Part shown: in pieces, positions 45,001 through 56,532 of the stretch | Layout of the letters: every line of letters starts with the position of its first letter | Numbering within the stretch: the first letter of the stretch is position 1 | Assembly (NCBI GenBank): GCA_948567375.1 | Contig: OX419761.1 | Span: forward strand, 43,269 to 107,268 | Direction of reading: 5' to 3' | DNA from: Lunularia cruciata | Lineage: Eukaryota; Streptophyta; Marchantiopsida; Lunulariales; Lunulariaceae | DNA: 64,000 nt | Notes under the pieces: generated by a model | What the model was told of the DNA's origin: nothing | What the model saw: only the letters and a program-made list of their open reading frames with translations | Database searches by the model: none | Translations under genes and position numbers: made by a program

Positions 45001-45537
45001 ACCAAGTGCACTCTCAACTGAATCAGCTCTTATGTCAAACTCCAACTCATAGCCAATCTCCTCCCTCACTAGGACTTGAGATATAGGCTGATACCAAGTA
45101 CCACTTTCTGTAAACCCACAGCGTATTGTAAGGCTATCTCCTCTAGAATCCCCAAAGAACTCCATCATGACAAAGTAACCGCAACAGCAAACTACAACGC
45201 AAGTACCCCACCAAGTGCCAATACCAACTAAGCACCACCCACTAATGTAATTCTAACTGACATAACTACACTAGGGGAAAGGCAACATGTAACCTGTTAT
45301 CACAACATGCACTCTCACAATCTGTAGGTCATCACTTCTTGCCTCACCGGAGAAGCAAAGATAGTCTGACTGCTCATCACTCCAACCTCACTATCAAGAG
45401 CACACTAGAGCACCAACGCTCAAAAGTCAGGGCACCTTACACAAACATGGTGCACAAATAGGAAGTAGAGAATGGAGGGGTCCAATCACAAGAAATCTAA
45501 ACAAAAACCCTCCATCTCATAAAACAACACGAGATTG
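42059..45537 (-). pseudogene. M2 remnant: DNMT N-terminus, protease and gag
   Basis: Minus strand, collinear with M1 30274-33783. It holds methyltransferase motif I (about 42250), the protease region (about 42990), both zinc knuckles (about 43880-44040, one Cys position altered) and the gag N-terminus with ATG ATG GAG at 45166-45168. It has several frameshifts and stops (e.g. near 42850 and 43190) and a short local duplication near 44745-44770. Confidence 0.8.
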
Positions 45538-46879
45538 ACTCTGTCACCATTTGGCATTTGACATAAGAAGTTTGTATCTAAGTCCTAAGCTACTAGCATC
45601 ACCAAGAATGGGATCAAACTGCCTCTCCTAGCCAAAGCTACAAGTGGATAGATAACATTGGCACAGTCATTATGACAACAAGTGAGGGTGGACCAGTTGG
45701 CAAGGGCACTAGTCTAGGAACAAGAGATCTAAGGGTCAAACCCTGTGGCGCACAATCTAGCAAGATGGGCAGATTTTGCCAACCAATGACCAAGATCTAC
45801 TCTAAACTAGCTAGCCTCACGCCAGCAAGCTGGCTTGTTGGCCCTTCTAGGCCTTCATAGCCTCTAAATGTCAAAATGAGGCCTTTCTTCTTGCCCCTTT
45901 GAACCTACTCCAAAATTTGGCAAAACTCTTCCAAACTTGCAAAACTCCTCCAAATCTGGCCAAATAGAAAAATGCCTCCAAAATCTGGCCAAAATTTGAT
46001 GTAAAATCCAGCCAAAATCTAACATAAAATCTGACATAAACCCTAAAGTTGGCTAACCATCAAATCCCCCGCTAACTCTTCACTCAAGCTAAATTGAAAA
46101 CACAAGTTTCTCCAAATCACAAATTCACAAGAATAGCTTCCCAATTCTTCCTTCAATTTTACTTTCTGAGCCCAACTTGCAACAAATTGGTCCTACCTTC
46201 ACCTCTTGAGCTCAAAATCACAACCATTGCTCAAAATTTGCTCCTTCTATGCTCAAAAATTGGCCAGTGCTTCCACACATCATCTGCCTTATTTCCAAAT
46301 CTCCATCAAGCAACAAGTTTTTGCATACCAAGGAAAATTGAACTTCAATCAAGCTACCAACGATCCATTGAGCTTGGAGATACCACCAACACTCAAAGTT
46401 CCTACACCCAGTTTCCCCTTTGATTTCACTTCTCTGATATAATCTGATTGTTTACCACTCTCAACTCAAATCAGTACTTGATCTATCACTCTATAAATTG
46501 CCAAGAACTGGGCATTGATTACAGTCAAGCCACACCCACTCTAGCTAAGAGAATCTAAGTGATGCTCACCGGCCTTTGTCCACCATAGCCAGGAATGCAA
46601 AGGTTCAACATCAAAGAAGTGAGCTCTCTAGAGCTGCACTTCAAAAGTATACCCTTGGACTCGAGTTAGGTCTAAAACCCTTACGGTCCTGTTGACGGCA
46701 CACTCATTGGTGCAAATGGTGCAAAGTGATGGTGGGCTCCACCATGAAGTCAGTACCCCAAACACAAAATCTGACCGTCGGAAAGTAGTCTCTAAGAAAC
46801 TGCTGAAATAACTCTAACTACTATCACTACAACTCTAGTGTCTGAGCAATCTAGATGCGACACTACAAATGGCATGATA
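45538..46879 (-). repeat. M2 primer-binding site and 5' LTR-like region
   Basis: PBS 45538-45549 (TGGTGACAGAGT on minus), then about 1.33 kb matching the M0 and M1 5' regions, including the tRNA-like boxes (about 45695-45743) and the TATA-like box (plus about 46492-46498). It ends ...GGCATGATA (decayed GACA) at 46879, followed by GCTCT. Confidence 0.8.
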
Positions 46880-47545
46880 GCTCTTCCTCCCAAAAATCTT
46901 CTCTCCTTCGATTCACTCCCTTGTCATTTGTTCTACAACTCATGCACACCTTCCATTCAAAAATCTTATCTCTTGGCAACTAGCCCCTTCCCTTCAAAAT
47001 TTGCATACTCTCCTCTTCTTGTCATAGTCCTCCAGAGCTCATTATCCTCCAAACCCCTCATCTCCCTCTCCTCTCTTCTCCTCTATCCAATGCAAAACCT
47101 TATCCTCTCGAACCTCCTTCCTTTGTATCACTCCCTTATCATTGGTTCTCTTTCTTTTTTAAACATGCCTTTTTTCCTTATTTTTTGTTCCCTTTCCTCT
47201 TGAAGCCCAAAACCCTCTCGACTCCTTTCCACATGAACTTCCTTTGGGAATTTTCCTTGCCAGCCCTTTTGTCCTACCTTGCTCCTTCAAAAAAAAAAGA
47301 ACTCCCTCTATTTCTGCTAGGCCTCTTCCACTTATCTCCTCAAAAAATTCCCCTTTCAAGGAGACCCTAATCCTTTAAATCCTTAACCCTCTTTTCTCAT
47401 AGTCCTCTTCAGACTTTTCCTTGAAGACCCCAAACTTCTCTTGTTCAACCTTCAGCTCATGTATCACATAAACTCTTGAGTTTTTGAACATCCCAAAGAA
47501 CTCTTGAGCTTATGTCACATAAGAGAAACATTCAAGCTTATCTAC
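46880..47545 (+). repeat. CT-rich degenerate minisatellite, segment 3
   Basis: Resumes the array of 13170-19170 after M2. It changes near 47420-47545 into repeats of CTTGAGCTTATGT(C/A)ACAT. Open frames here are repeat-derived. It contains a poly-A run at 47288-47299. Confidence 0.55.
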
Positions 47546-50500
47546 TGTGGTGCCCACATTTTATTTTATTTTCCAAAATAAAGGAGAAGAAGTGTATAGA
47601 GAAGTTGGATTGCGCCTGTATGGCCGAAGAAGGTGAAGAAAAGAGTCTTTGGGATGAAACCCAAAGTAAAGTGACTTTCGGTCATAAGGTGAAGTACTCA
47701 AGAATGCCCTGTCAACATACAACCCAAAGTAAATGGTCTTCGTATCGGGGGAGCTCAACCCCAAGGCGAAGACATTCTAACAACCTTTTGTCGAGGTGAG
47801 AAATTCGAGAAGGGACCGTTTAAAAACTGGTGGCCCATATGCATGAAGGTTGATTGACAGTGATAGGTGCATGCCGGAGGTGTGATTTCCCGATAGAAAC
47901 TCAAAGTGACGAAAGACAAAGAAGCGCAACTCTATAAAAATCAAACTTGCAACAACAAAATGTCGAGTAATTTTCCTTCGCCGTTGAGAAGTCATCTTGC
48001 AAGTGATTGGGGGAAGGGAAATAGAGTTGGAATCGTGTTATTGCACAAGGGGAGAAGTTGCAAGAGTGAAATCAAGAGAGAGTGATAAAGTAGAAGAGAT
48101 GGGAGGAGGAAAGAAGAACTCTGAATTCACAGTGAGAAATCATGTGATTCGGAGGTTAGACGTAATAGCAAGGATCGAAGTCTTGAGCCAACTTTGGATC
48201 ACATTTCTGGCATGGAACTGGAATGTAAGCTTTCCAGGATTCATGACAGAAATCATCAAGAGTTAGTGTCTCAATGGACCCGTGGAAGAAAGGAAGAGAG
48301 GAAATCCGGCTCACTGGACAAAGTCGGATTGGAGACTTGTACTCGGGAAGGAGGCAGGCTTGGAGCAGGGAGCCACGTTCTTGGGGAAGGGAGAGATAGC
48401 GCAGGAGACTCAGGAGGTGAGAGATGCTTTCTCTTTGAAGAGAACGAAGAATGGGTATAAGGTTGAGAGTTACAAGGATCCAATGAAGAGAAGGATCGTG
48501 AGTGCTCTCATGGCAATCTTGAAGCTGGAGAGAACAACTTATGTGATGAAACACCAAGCGGTGTTCTTCCATAAGTTGTTTGCAGGAGAACCTATTAATT
48601 GGGCGAGGTGCTTCAATGGGAGGACGAGACAGATGGTGTGGAATTTGCGGGATAAGTCACCTCCACACTACATCGTGCCATTTGCAGCACATTTCTACTT
48701 CGGGTTGAATTTGCTCAATTCGGCAGAGCGAAACAGAATGGTGTCTCACTTCCATCCTGACTTGAGAAGAGAAGTTGATGTGGAGGAATGTCAGTACATT
48801 CTTCAAATCCGGAGCACGGATGAGTACTACACGAAGATAGGTAAGAGCATGGAGATAGAAGCGAGTACTCCAAAGTCAAAGAAGAGGGGTCGGCAAGGTG
48901 AAGCCAAAGACATCAAGAAACCTTGGAAGATGCGGAGAGGCAACCCGAGGTGAGGTATGGTGGTAATTGAGTCAGAGGATGAAGACTCAGAAGGAGATGC
49001 CGAGCTCAAAACTGAAGACTCGGAACATAAGGAGGAGCCTGAGCTAACGCTGCAGAGCAGAGATACAAGCAGCGAAGTGATGAAGGGGGAGAGATGACAT
49101 TGGTACCGGCGGCTGATGAATACAAAGAAGAAGAAGTGCAAGCCGAGATGGAGGCCGAAGACAACGCACAGTTGGAAGACAAAGTAACTGTACCCAAAGA
49201 AAAGAAGATTGTAGTACAGTGAGGAGTTCGCTCAAGACGTAAGGCAAAGTGTGAAGCGGGGCCGAGTAAAGCGAAGGAAGAGGTAGGAGAAAGCTCGGGA
49301 AGTGAGGCGTCAATTCCGATACAAAGATTGCAGAGGAGAAGGCGAGTATTGGGTGAAGAAGAGGTAAGGAAGGAGATTTCTATGCAAGAAGAAGTAGTTG
49401 CAAGAAATGGAGTGGAGTACCTGCAAGAAATTGTGTGCCCATTGTTGGTGAAGTTGGAGCACAAGAAGAGGGAGATGCAATCAACATGTCCGGAGGTGAA
49501 GATTGTGTTGCAAGTATTAGCGCGATTAGAAGAAGAGAACTCGGAGTTGAAGAAGAGTATAACCCGAGGTGAGGAGGAAAGGGAAGTACTACAAGCGGAG
49601 GCAGTAGAGAGAAGTCAGGTAATTGAAGACCTGAAGAGAGAAGTGAGTTATCAAGAAGATCTTGTTAAGAAGAGTGACATAGCAAGGGAGAGACAAGTAG
49701 CGGAATACAAGATCTTGAAGCAGCAATTTGCTGATTCACGACTAGAAATTATCCATGCTATGGCGAGGGTAGTAGAGAAAGAGCAAGAGCTCGATAGAGT
49801 GATGGAGAGTGTGGAAGAGAAGAAACAACTGTGGCAACGGGAGTTGACAGTGAGATATAGAGAAGAGGAACAATTACGAGAGTTACTTCGTAATCAGGAG
49901 GAGAAGGTTGTACAAAAGGAGAAGGAGAAGGAGACGGTGAAAGTTGAGTTCAAAGTGGATTTGGCGATGTACAGGGAGGACTGGCTTGCAGATTGAGAGC
50001 GAGAAAGGAAGATGAGATTGGAGCCGTTGAAGGAGATTGTCCTCAGGATGAACGCACAGAGGCCAGCATTTGAATTGAGGAGACGAGGCTACATGAGTTG
50101 AAGTTGTTGGTGCAGGAGACGAGGCGAAGAGAGGCAAAAGACACAGATATGAATGCCTTGTTGATTAGTCTTAGAACTCATGTAGACAGGAAGATCTTAG
50201 AAGAAGAAGACAATATTGCAATTAGATTAGACTTAGTGAAAATAGAGATAGAAAAGCCTTGGAAGGATGTTAGAGCAAAACCCAAAGTAGATAACATAGG
50301 AGTACAATGTCTTCGGAGTTACCATTGGAGACATTAGAGAAGAGTGGGTCAGGAGATAAAGAGTTAGATAGAGTACCCACTAGTGGAATTTCAGATCAAG
50401 AAAGAGAATTGTTGGATCTGGTAGAAGAAGTAGAAGATATGAAACCCAAGGATAGAGTAGTAGGAAGTAAAGTTACTTCGGGTTTGGGTTTGAAAGCCAA

Positions 50501-51339
50501 GAAAGAAGTAGACATCGGATCGGAGTAGTAACAGTTTTGAGTTTTGAAGAGGCAGATATGAAGAGGTGCATTGTCATTTTGGATCTGCAGGTTAGAAGAG
50601 TTGTTGTAGAACGGTATAGTTGTAGAACTATCAATTTGTTCACTATTTAAGAGTGGCATTCGCAGTCAGATGTTGTTTAGTGCTCATTATTTCTGAGAAT
50701 AGATAAGCGAAGTGCTGTGAAGCAGTGCTCGTCGCTTGAGCTTGATTCCGAGTATCAGCTTTGCAATTGTGTTTGTGAGTGTGTGAAGAAATTTGAAGTG
50801 CAAGTTAGTGTGTGAAGAAATTTGAAGTGCAAGTCAGTGTGTTTGTTGGATGTTGGATTCCACAGCCTTGATCTTCATTTTTTGTGTTTGATCCTGAGTG
50901 AAGTGCAATCAAAGCAATGCCTTGATAGATCTGAGAATTGTAGTGTTGGTAGTATTCTGGATTTGTGAGTGCAGTGTGAGGTTGATGTGAAGCAATTTTG
51001 ATCAAGGAAGTTGTGCCTTTAGTGGAGGGGTGGAACACAATTTTGAGGCAAAGTCATTTTGCAGTGAAGTGCCATTTTTGGGAGAGCTTGAATCATCACA
51101 ATCAAGATTGTTTGGAAAGATTTGATGTTGTGATTGAGTGTGAATTTGTGACAAGACTATGAATCAGTGCTTGTTACTCTCTTCTGGGTGTGGTTTCTAC
51201 CTGAGAGATTAAAGACGCAACCAAGAAGAACTAAAATTGTTACTCTGCTTTATATTTGACCAATTCTGACTCGTATCTCTGCGGGAATGAACTTTACTTA
51301 CCCAACTACCGCAAAAGTTATATTTGCCGGGTTGTCACA
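47546..51339 (+). mobile_element. CC4, long-form CC element
   Basis: A 3,794-bp unit, TGTGGTGCCC...GGGTTGTCACA, with perfect duplication TCTAC (47541-47545 and 51340-51344). Same layout as CC5. A short tandem duplication lies near 50785-50840 in the right-end region. Confidence 0.9.
47960..50528 (+). pseudogene. CC4 coiled-coil protein gene (broken)
   Basis: Homologue of the CC5 gene with the same start (ATG 47960) and end (DIGSE-TAG at 50528). The globular domain is open from 48282 to 48953 (223 codons), ending in TGA where CC5 has CGA. The coiled coil is open 49328-49996 (222 codons). Further breaks: a 1-nt insertion near 48052, a stop near 48264, a small deletion near 49075, TGA near 49220, TGA 49994-49996 and a small deletion near 50060. 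Most differences from CC5 between the breaks keep residue type, especially in the coiled coil. Confidence 0.75.
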
Positions 51340-51344
51340 TCTAC

Positions 51345-51564
51345 CATAAGAGAAACACCTTGAGCTTATGTAACACTCAAAACTCTCCTAAGCTTATGTA
51401 ACACTCAAAGTAAGTCCCAAGTGTACAACAACACAAAACAACCTTTGACTTACCAATGACATAAACAATACTCCCGACACGCAACAATATAAAATGCCAA
51501 GTCATTGTAGCATAAGAAGAGAAAAAAAATCTTTTGCACCAAACGGCACCAATGATATGTGTGG
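51345..51564 (+). repeat. Right end of the CT-rich block
   Basis: Continues the CTTGAGCTTATGTAACACT repeats after CC4, then unique sequence with GGCACCAATGATATGTGT before GGATTATTT at 51565. Confidence 0.45.
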
Positions 51565-51957
51565 ATTATTTTCTTGACAACATGATCAATGGTACCATTA
51601 GGGCTAGAGACTTAGGTAGAGTGGAGGGGTATACCTTTGAAGTGCATCTCTAAAGAGCTCACTTCTTTGACGTTGAGCCTTCAAGTTCTTGGTTATGGTG
51701 GACACAGGCCAAAGAGCATCACCTAGAGTCTCTTAGCTAAAGTGGATGTGACTTGATGGTAATCAATGCCTGGTTGTTGGTAGATTGTAGAGTGAAGGAT
51801 CGATTATATATTTAATTTGAGTGTGATTCAAGTGGAAGAGTGAATCAATTATTGTGGCACTTTAGAGTTCATGTATGACTTAGGGGTGAGTTGTGCTTCT
51901 ATAGTGGATGATGTTGATAGTAATGTATGTTGTGTAGCAATGCATATATGCATGACA
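51565..51957 (+). repeat. M3 3' LTR, distal part
   Basis: Second half of the shared LTR block (recognisable from about 51590: CCATTAGGG, GAGCTCACTTC, TATGGTGGAC) followed by the A repeat (51842-51957, TGTGGCAC...CATGACA). Together with 12609-12812 it makes one LTR, split by the block described above. Confidence 0.7.
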
Positions 51958-54065
51958 ATAGCTTTGTGTAACATGCAACTCCCTTTGATAGTGTTTGATC
52001 TTATTACTCATATAAGGATGATATATTAAAAAGACATTTTCAACAAAGTTGGTGGGGAGCAAATACCCAAGTTACCAATGATGTCTTCTATTACCTTGTT
52101 GGCAATGCACAATATATGGTATTTTGTTTAGTTTTGCTTTAGTAATTCCATAGTTCTTAACATGCATTTGTACACCTAACCACCTGAAAATTTTCCATCT
52201 AGAACATGGATAAGGATTTTCTTTAAAGAGTTGAGAGGCACATGAAGCACAAGCAAATGAATCTAGAAGATAGAAATAATTCTCTGTTCCATTTTCTTTC
52301 ATTGCATTGAATGCCAACACACTTCAATGCCATATGTGCAATTGAAGGCTAATTTTATATTATTTTCAAACTACTTGAACCAACTTGAAGCAAAAGATGG
52401 TAATGTAAGATAACTCACATGCTAGCAAGCAAAAGCTAAATAGCACAAACACCAAAATAGACTAAGTAGTGTATTTAACTATAACTAAACTAAGTGAAAA
52501 CCATACCAAACATCTAATTTGGCCAATCTCAATTTGGCCTAAATAATTGAATCTAAAAGAAATGCAAAATTATTCCCTATTCAATTCTCATCATTTCTTA
52601 TTTAATGAAAATATAATTAATAAGCTCATCACAAGCTCTAAATCAATTTGGGGACTTTGTATCTTGATGATATCAATATTACCTTTACATCAAAGTTCAA
52701 AACCTTGACTAACTCTAGTCTCTAGCTCAAGTCCAACAATTCTTCTCCTGCTCTTGATGATAAGATAATCAATGTGTGGTATTTACAACAATGTCTTTAT
52801 TTTTTCAATTCAACTACCTTTTGAATGTATTGCTATCCAAGAGAAAAAAATGTGTAAAATTGGAATATTGAGTTCTTTCATCTTGCCAATTTCATGTGAT
52901 GTTAGATTCAGCCAACCGTAGTCTTTGCTTTACTTTCATATGCTTTGACCTTGATTTCTAAAGGGTAGCTCAACTGGCAAATCCCAGGCTAGACACCCAT
53001 ATTTCAACATTAGGTAGGAAAGCATGTCACCACAATGTAGTGCGAAAATCCTACCACAAAGACCATCAAGCACTCAAATTATCCAACTTTTGCTTTGAGG
53101 CCTTACCTCATAACAAATTGTTTATTCTAGGAATGAGAGAACTACCTTTAAATAAAGATGTACTTCTCTTGCACTTGCCATTGAGTTAAGCTTTTGCATG
53201 TCCAAGAAAATGTCAAAAACACATCTAATTGATAGTTAGATAGGAAGGAACAACATCATCCATTGCACCATCTTTTCTTTTCTTGCGTTAGTTCCTCAAC
53301 TAAACCACCTTCAGGAATAGAATCTTCATCATTCTTTTGCCTTTTGGCAGCTTGCAAGTGTATTCTTTTATGAATTCCTTTCTCCTCTCTAATGCTACAT
53401 CTTTCAAAGTAAATAATGGTGCATCTAGAGCAATCTCACCAATAACAAGTGTTAAGGTAGTCAATGACACTTTCACATCTAGAACGTCATTTCCCTAATG
53501 AAGACAACAATTTTGGCTTGTCCTTTTGGTCCCACAATAGCAAGCATGTCCCCACAATTTAGAGTGAAAGGCCTACCACAAAGGACATAGCACTAAATTT
53601 TAAAGGCATTGAAACTATCAAACTCTAAATGCTTTAGAACTCTTATGTGTTGAAGAAAATTTTCATATATCAATATCCAATACTTGATGGGAAGGAGAGT
53701 AAAAAAGAAATATTTTTTCCTATATAACTTGCCTTCAATCCTTCCATCATTCATGGTACACAAGTGAACCTTCACAAATATTTACATTATTCACTAAACA
53801 TCTCTAAAAGCTAGAGCTCCAACATTTTTTTGACTTCTACTTGAGTGACAAAGTCCATGATGTAATTGAGTGTCACTCATCACTCAAATTTGCTACTTGC
53901 TTACACCTTTCAAAGATCATAAATTTCATATCAAGTCTGCCTAAACTCCAAGCACCTCAAGAAGACCTCCTCCTTGCAATAGACTATTTTACTTGTTACA
54001 TATTAAGTTTACAAGGAGGTACAAAAAATTTCAAGCAGCCTATAAGACCACAAATTTTGCAAAGA
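51958..54065 (-). pseudogene. AT-rich region with an unidentified decayed coding remnant
   Basis: No intact gene. On the minus strand, 53600-53290 and 53080-52840 read as protein-like stretches with few stops if small shifts are allowed. Both contain a similar CGR-F-L-CGDML module, suggesting a duplicated segment. I do not recognise the family. The rest (51958-52840, 53600-54065) is low-complexity AT-rich DNA in which I see nothing. Confidence 0.3.
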
Positions 54066-56532
54066 TAGCATATGTTGTCACCAACATGACAAAATATAGG
54101 CATGTTAGGATGTCTAAACAACAAAAAGCACAAATGGGAAGTGAAGTGCCTTGCTGAAACCAAATGGAGAAGAAATGAGAGGAAATTTGTATTTTGATCA
54201 AGCTCGAGGAAGTCAATTTTGTATCAGATGAAGACGGACTCAGCCAGGATTGAAAGAGGACAAACCTGAAGGAGGAATGGAAGCTACATGTCGGGATTCT
54301 TGCTGGGGCTATATCTCAATGTCCACAAGTCCAAATCAAGCGTGTTATATCTCGTTGGAAGTGTCTCGTTTAGGGCTTTCCGTTGCCACCAAAATGTAAT
54401 ACCACGAGCTAGCCATATGATATAGATGTGAAATTTGGTTTGGTAACATTTGGAAGGATGTTACACATGATGGACTAAACAGATCAGAAAGAGGTATCAC
54501 CAAAAAGAGACTTCTACTAATAGAGTAGGAACCAAAATATGCGTGAAATCTTTGAAGGCAATTTTGGAGGCCTAAACAGATGAATTAGGCCTCAAAAATG
54601 TGCAGATTCCCCCTCCCCCCAACTGACAAGAGGCTGGCCTTCCTTTCCCCCTTGTTTGTCTTGTCGAGAGCTTTCCAATGGTACCTTACTCATGTGATTC
54701 TAAGACTCCTACAAGAAGATTCCCTAAAAGATTCCCTCTGGTCAAAGCTTGTTTGACCAGCCAGATAGGACCTAGACCAACTTGTCACCCATCCAAGTAA
54801 GTAATCCAAGGGTGGAGCTTGATGACATGTCACCTATCTGTGTGTCTAATCCTATGGTGGAGCTTCCTTGGAGGAGATCCTCTTTGTCTATATAATAAAG
54901 AGAAGGTGCTCCTTTGGGACATTGAATGTTGAGTGTGTAATCTGTGTTTTCTCTCTTCTCTTGTCCTCGGAGTATTACACAAAATCGCAAAGTTTGGATG
55001 TCTGTAGAAGAAGTTATAAGTATTTGAAGTCTCGGGAGTAGATGTACATAATAAGTTAGTGTCTTTGGGTTGATGTCTTCGGACTTGAGACTTTGGACTT
55101 TGGAGTTCAAGTTTACACAACTTTGGGTTAGAAGCTTCTTTGCCTCAAGACAAAGATGACTAGATCTGAGATAGTCGGACCTCGGAGTGCAATGAAGATG
55201 GCTTCAGGAATCTTGCTAGAGGCATTACAGAGAGTTAGGATAGAGAAAGAATAGATAATTAGGATACTCATGACTTCAATTTCAGTTCTGATTGAAGATG
55301 GAACAGGAATTGAAGGAGAAGTAGCAGTAGTGAATAAACCCAAAGTGCAAGATCAGACAATAAGTGTCTTTGGGTCAGTTACATGAGAGATTATAGGAAA
55401 GTGGGTTACAAATTGAAGGCATAGATAGTGTACCCATGCTTTCAATTACAATTCTTGATTAGGACATAATAGAATTAGCCAAGGAATTGATAGTAGCTAG
55501 GTCTGATGTTGCAGAAGTAGGAATTCGGGTGTCTTTGGACTTGTTATTGACACATTATAGAAGAGTGGGTAAGGAGATAAAGAAGTAGATGGAGTAACCC
55601 TGAGCTTAATTGTAGTTCCTAGTGAAGAAGTAGTGAAGGAATTGGTAGAATCAGATATACCCGAAGAAGGAGAAGTAATAGGAAGATCATCGGGTTTGGA
55701 AGCCGATGACTAAGTAGACATCGGATCGAGGTAGTAACAATTTTGAGATAGGAAGAGGCAGATATGAAGAGATGCATTGTCAATTTGGATCTGCAAGTAG
55801 GAAGAGATGTTAGGAAGTAGTACATTAGGAAGAGAACTTCCATTTGCTTCAGTATTTAAGGAGACCATTTGTAGTCTAATGTTATTCAGTATTCATATTT
55901 TTGAAGATAGATAAAGCAAAGTGTTGGTTTTCAGTGTTCGTCGCTTGAGCTTAATTCCGATTGTCAATTCTGTGTTTGTGTTTGTGCATGTGTGGAGAAA
56001 TTCAAAGTGCAATTCAGTGTGTCTATGGATGTTGGATTCCGCAGTCTTGATCTTCATTCTATGTGTTTGATCTTGAGTGAAGTGCAATCTGAGCAATCCC
56101 TTGATAGATCTAAGAGGAATTGTAGTGTTGGTAGTATTCTACATTTGTGAGTGCAGCACGAAGTTGATGTGAAGCAATTTTGATCAAGGAAGTTGAGCCT
56201 TTAGTAGAGGAGTGGAACACAATTCTGAGGTGAAGTTGTCTTGCAGTGAAGTGCCGTCTTCAGGAGAATCTGAATCATCACAATCAAGATTTTTTTGGAC
56301 AGAATTTGCTATGTTGTGATTATGGGTGTGTCTATTTGTGACAAGTTGTCAAGATTGTGAGCTTGTTACTCTCTTTTGGGTGTAGTTGCTACCTAAGAGA
56401 TTAAAGAAGAAACCAAGAAGAACTACATGTTACTATTTGACTTTGTATTTGACCAATTCTGAATTGTATCTCTACGGGAACAAACTTTACTTACCTGATT
56501 ACTGCAAAAGTGACATTTGTTGGGTTGTCACA
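54066..56532 (+). mobile_element. CC6, short-form CC element with nested solo LTR
   Basis: The right end ...GGGTTGTCACA (56532) is followed by AAAGA; AAAGA also precedes 54066, giving a probable duplication, although the left terminus is too decayed to read with certainty. Internal sequence follows the short form CC2 in reverse. Without the nested LTR (54395-54979, plus 5-bp duplication) it is about 1.88 kb, like CC2. The CC tail region (about 55560-55740, DIGS-like end) and the right-end promoter block are present; no long coding frame. Confidence 0.7.
54395..54979. mobile_element. Solo LTR inside CC6
   Basis: 585 bp, TGTAATACC...GGTATTACA-type inverted ends (TGTAATACCAC / GAGTATTACA), with perfect duplication CAAAA (54390-54394 and 54980-54984). 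It carries a TATA-like CTATATAATAAAG at about 54887. Its parent family is not otherwise in the window. Confidence 0.85.

Larger units (their letters stand above)
19171..46879 (-). mobile_element. Family M copy M2, split by G/M1 and CC5
   Basis: One minus-strand element in three visible pieces: 19171-22636, 38128-38277 and 42059-46879. The breaks are the insertions of G (22637-38127, containing M1) and CC5 (38278-42058), and in each case the two sides rejoin into the continuous M1 order. The ends are the family termini (TATTGTGC at left, corresponding to TGTCGTGC; ...GCATGATA at right). Flanks GCTC(T)/GCTCT fit a 5-bp duplication with one base shared with the end. It carries a deletion of about 1.4 kb at 21061-21078 that removes RT, RNase H and the integrase zinc region. 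Confidence 0.8.

Noticed and set aside
51520..51550. Possible second PBS (minus TTGGTGCCGTTTGG)
   Set aside because: Only partly resembles the TGGCGCCGTTG site of other gypsy elements, and no LTR end adjoins it.
52976..53030. A-box-like TAGCTCAACTGG, possible tRNA or SINE
   Set aside because: No B box at the expected distance, no cloverleaf, and the site overlaps the decayed coding remnant on the other strand.
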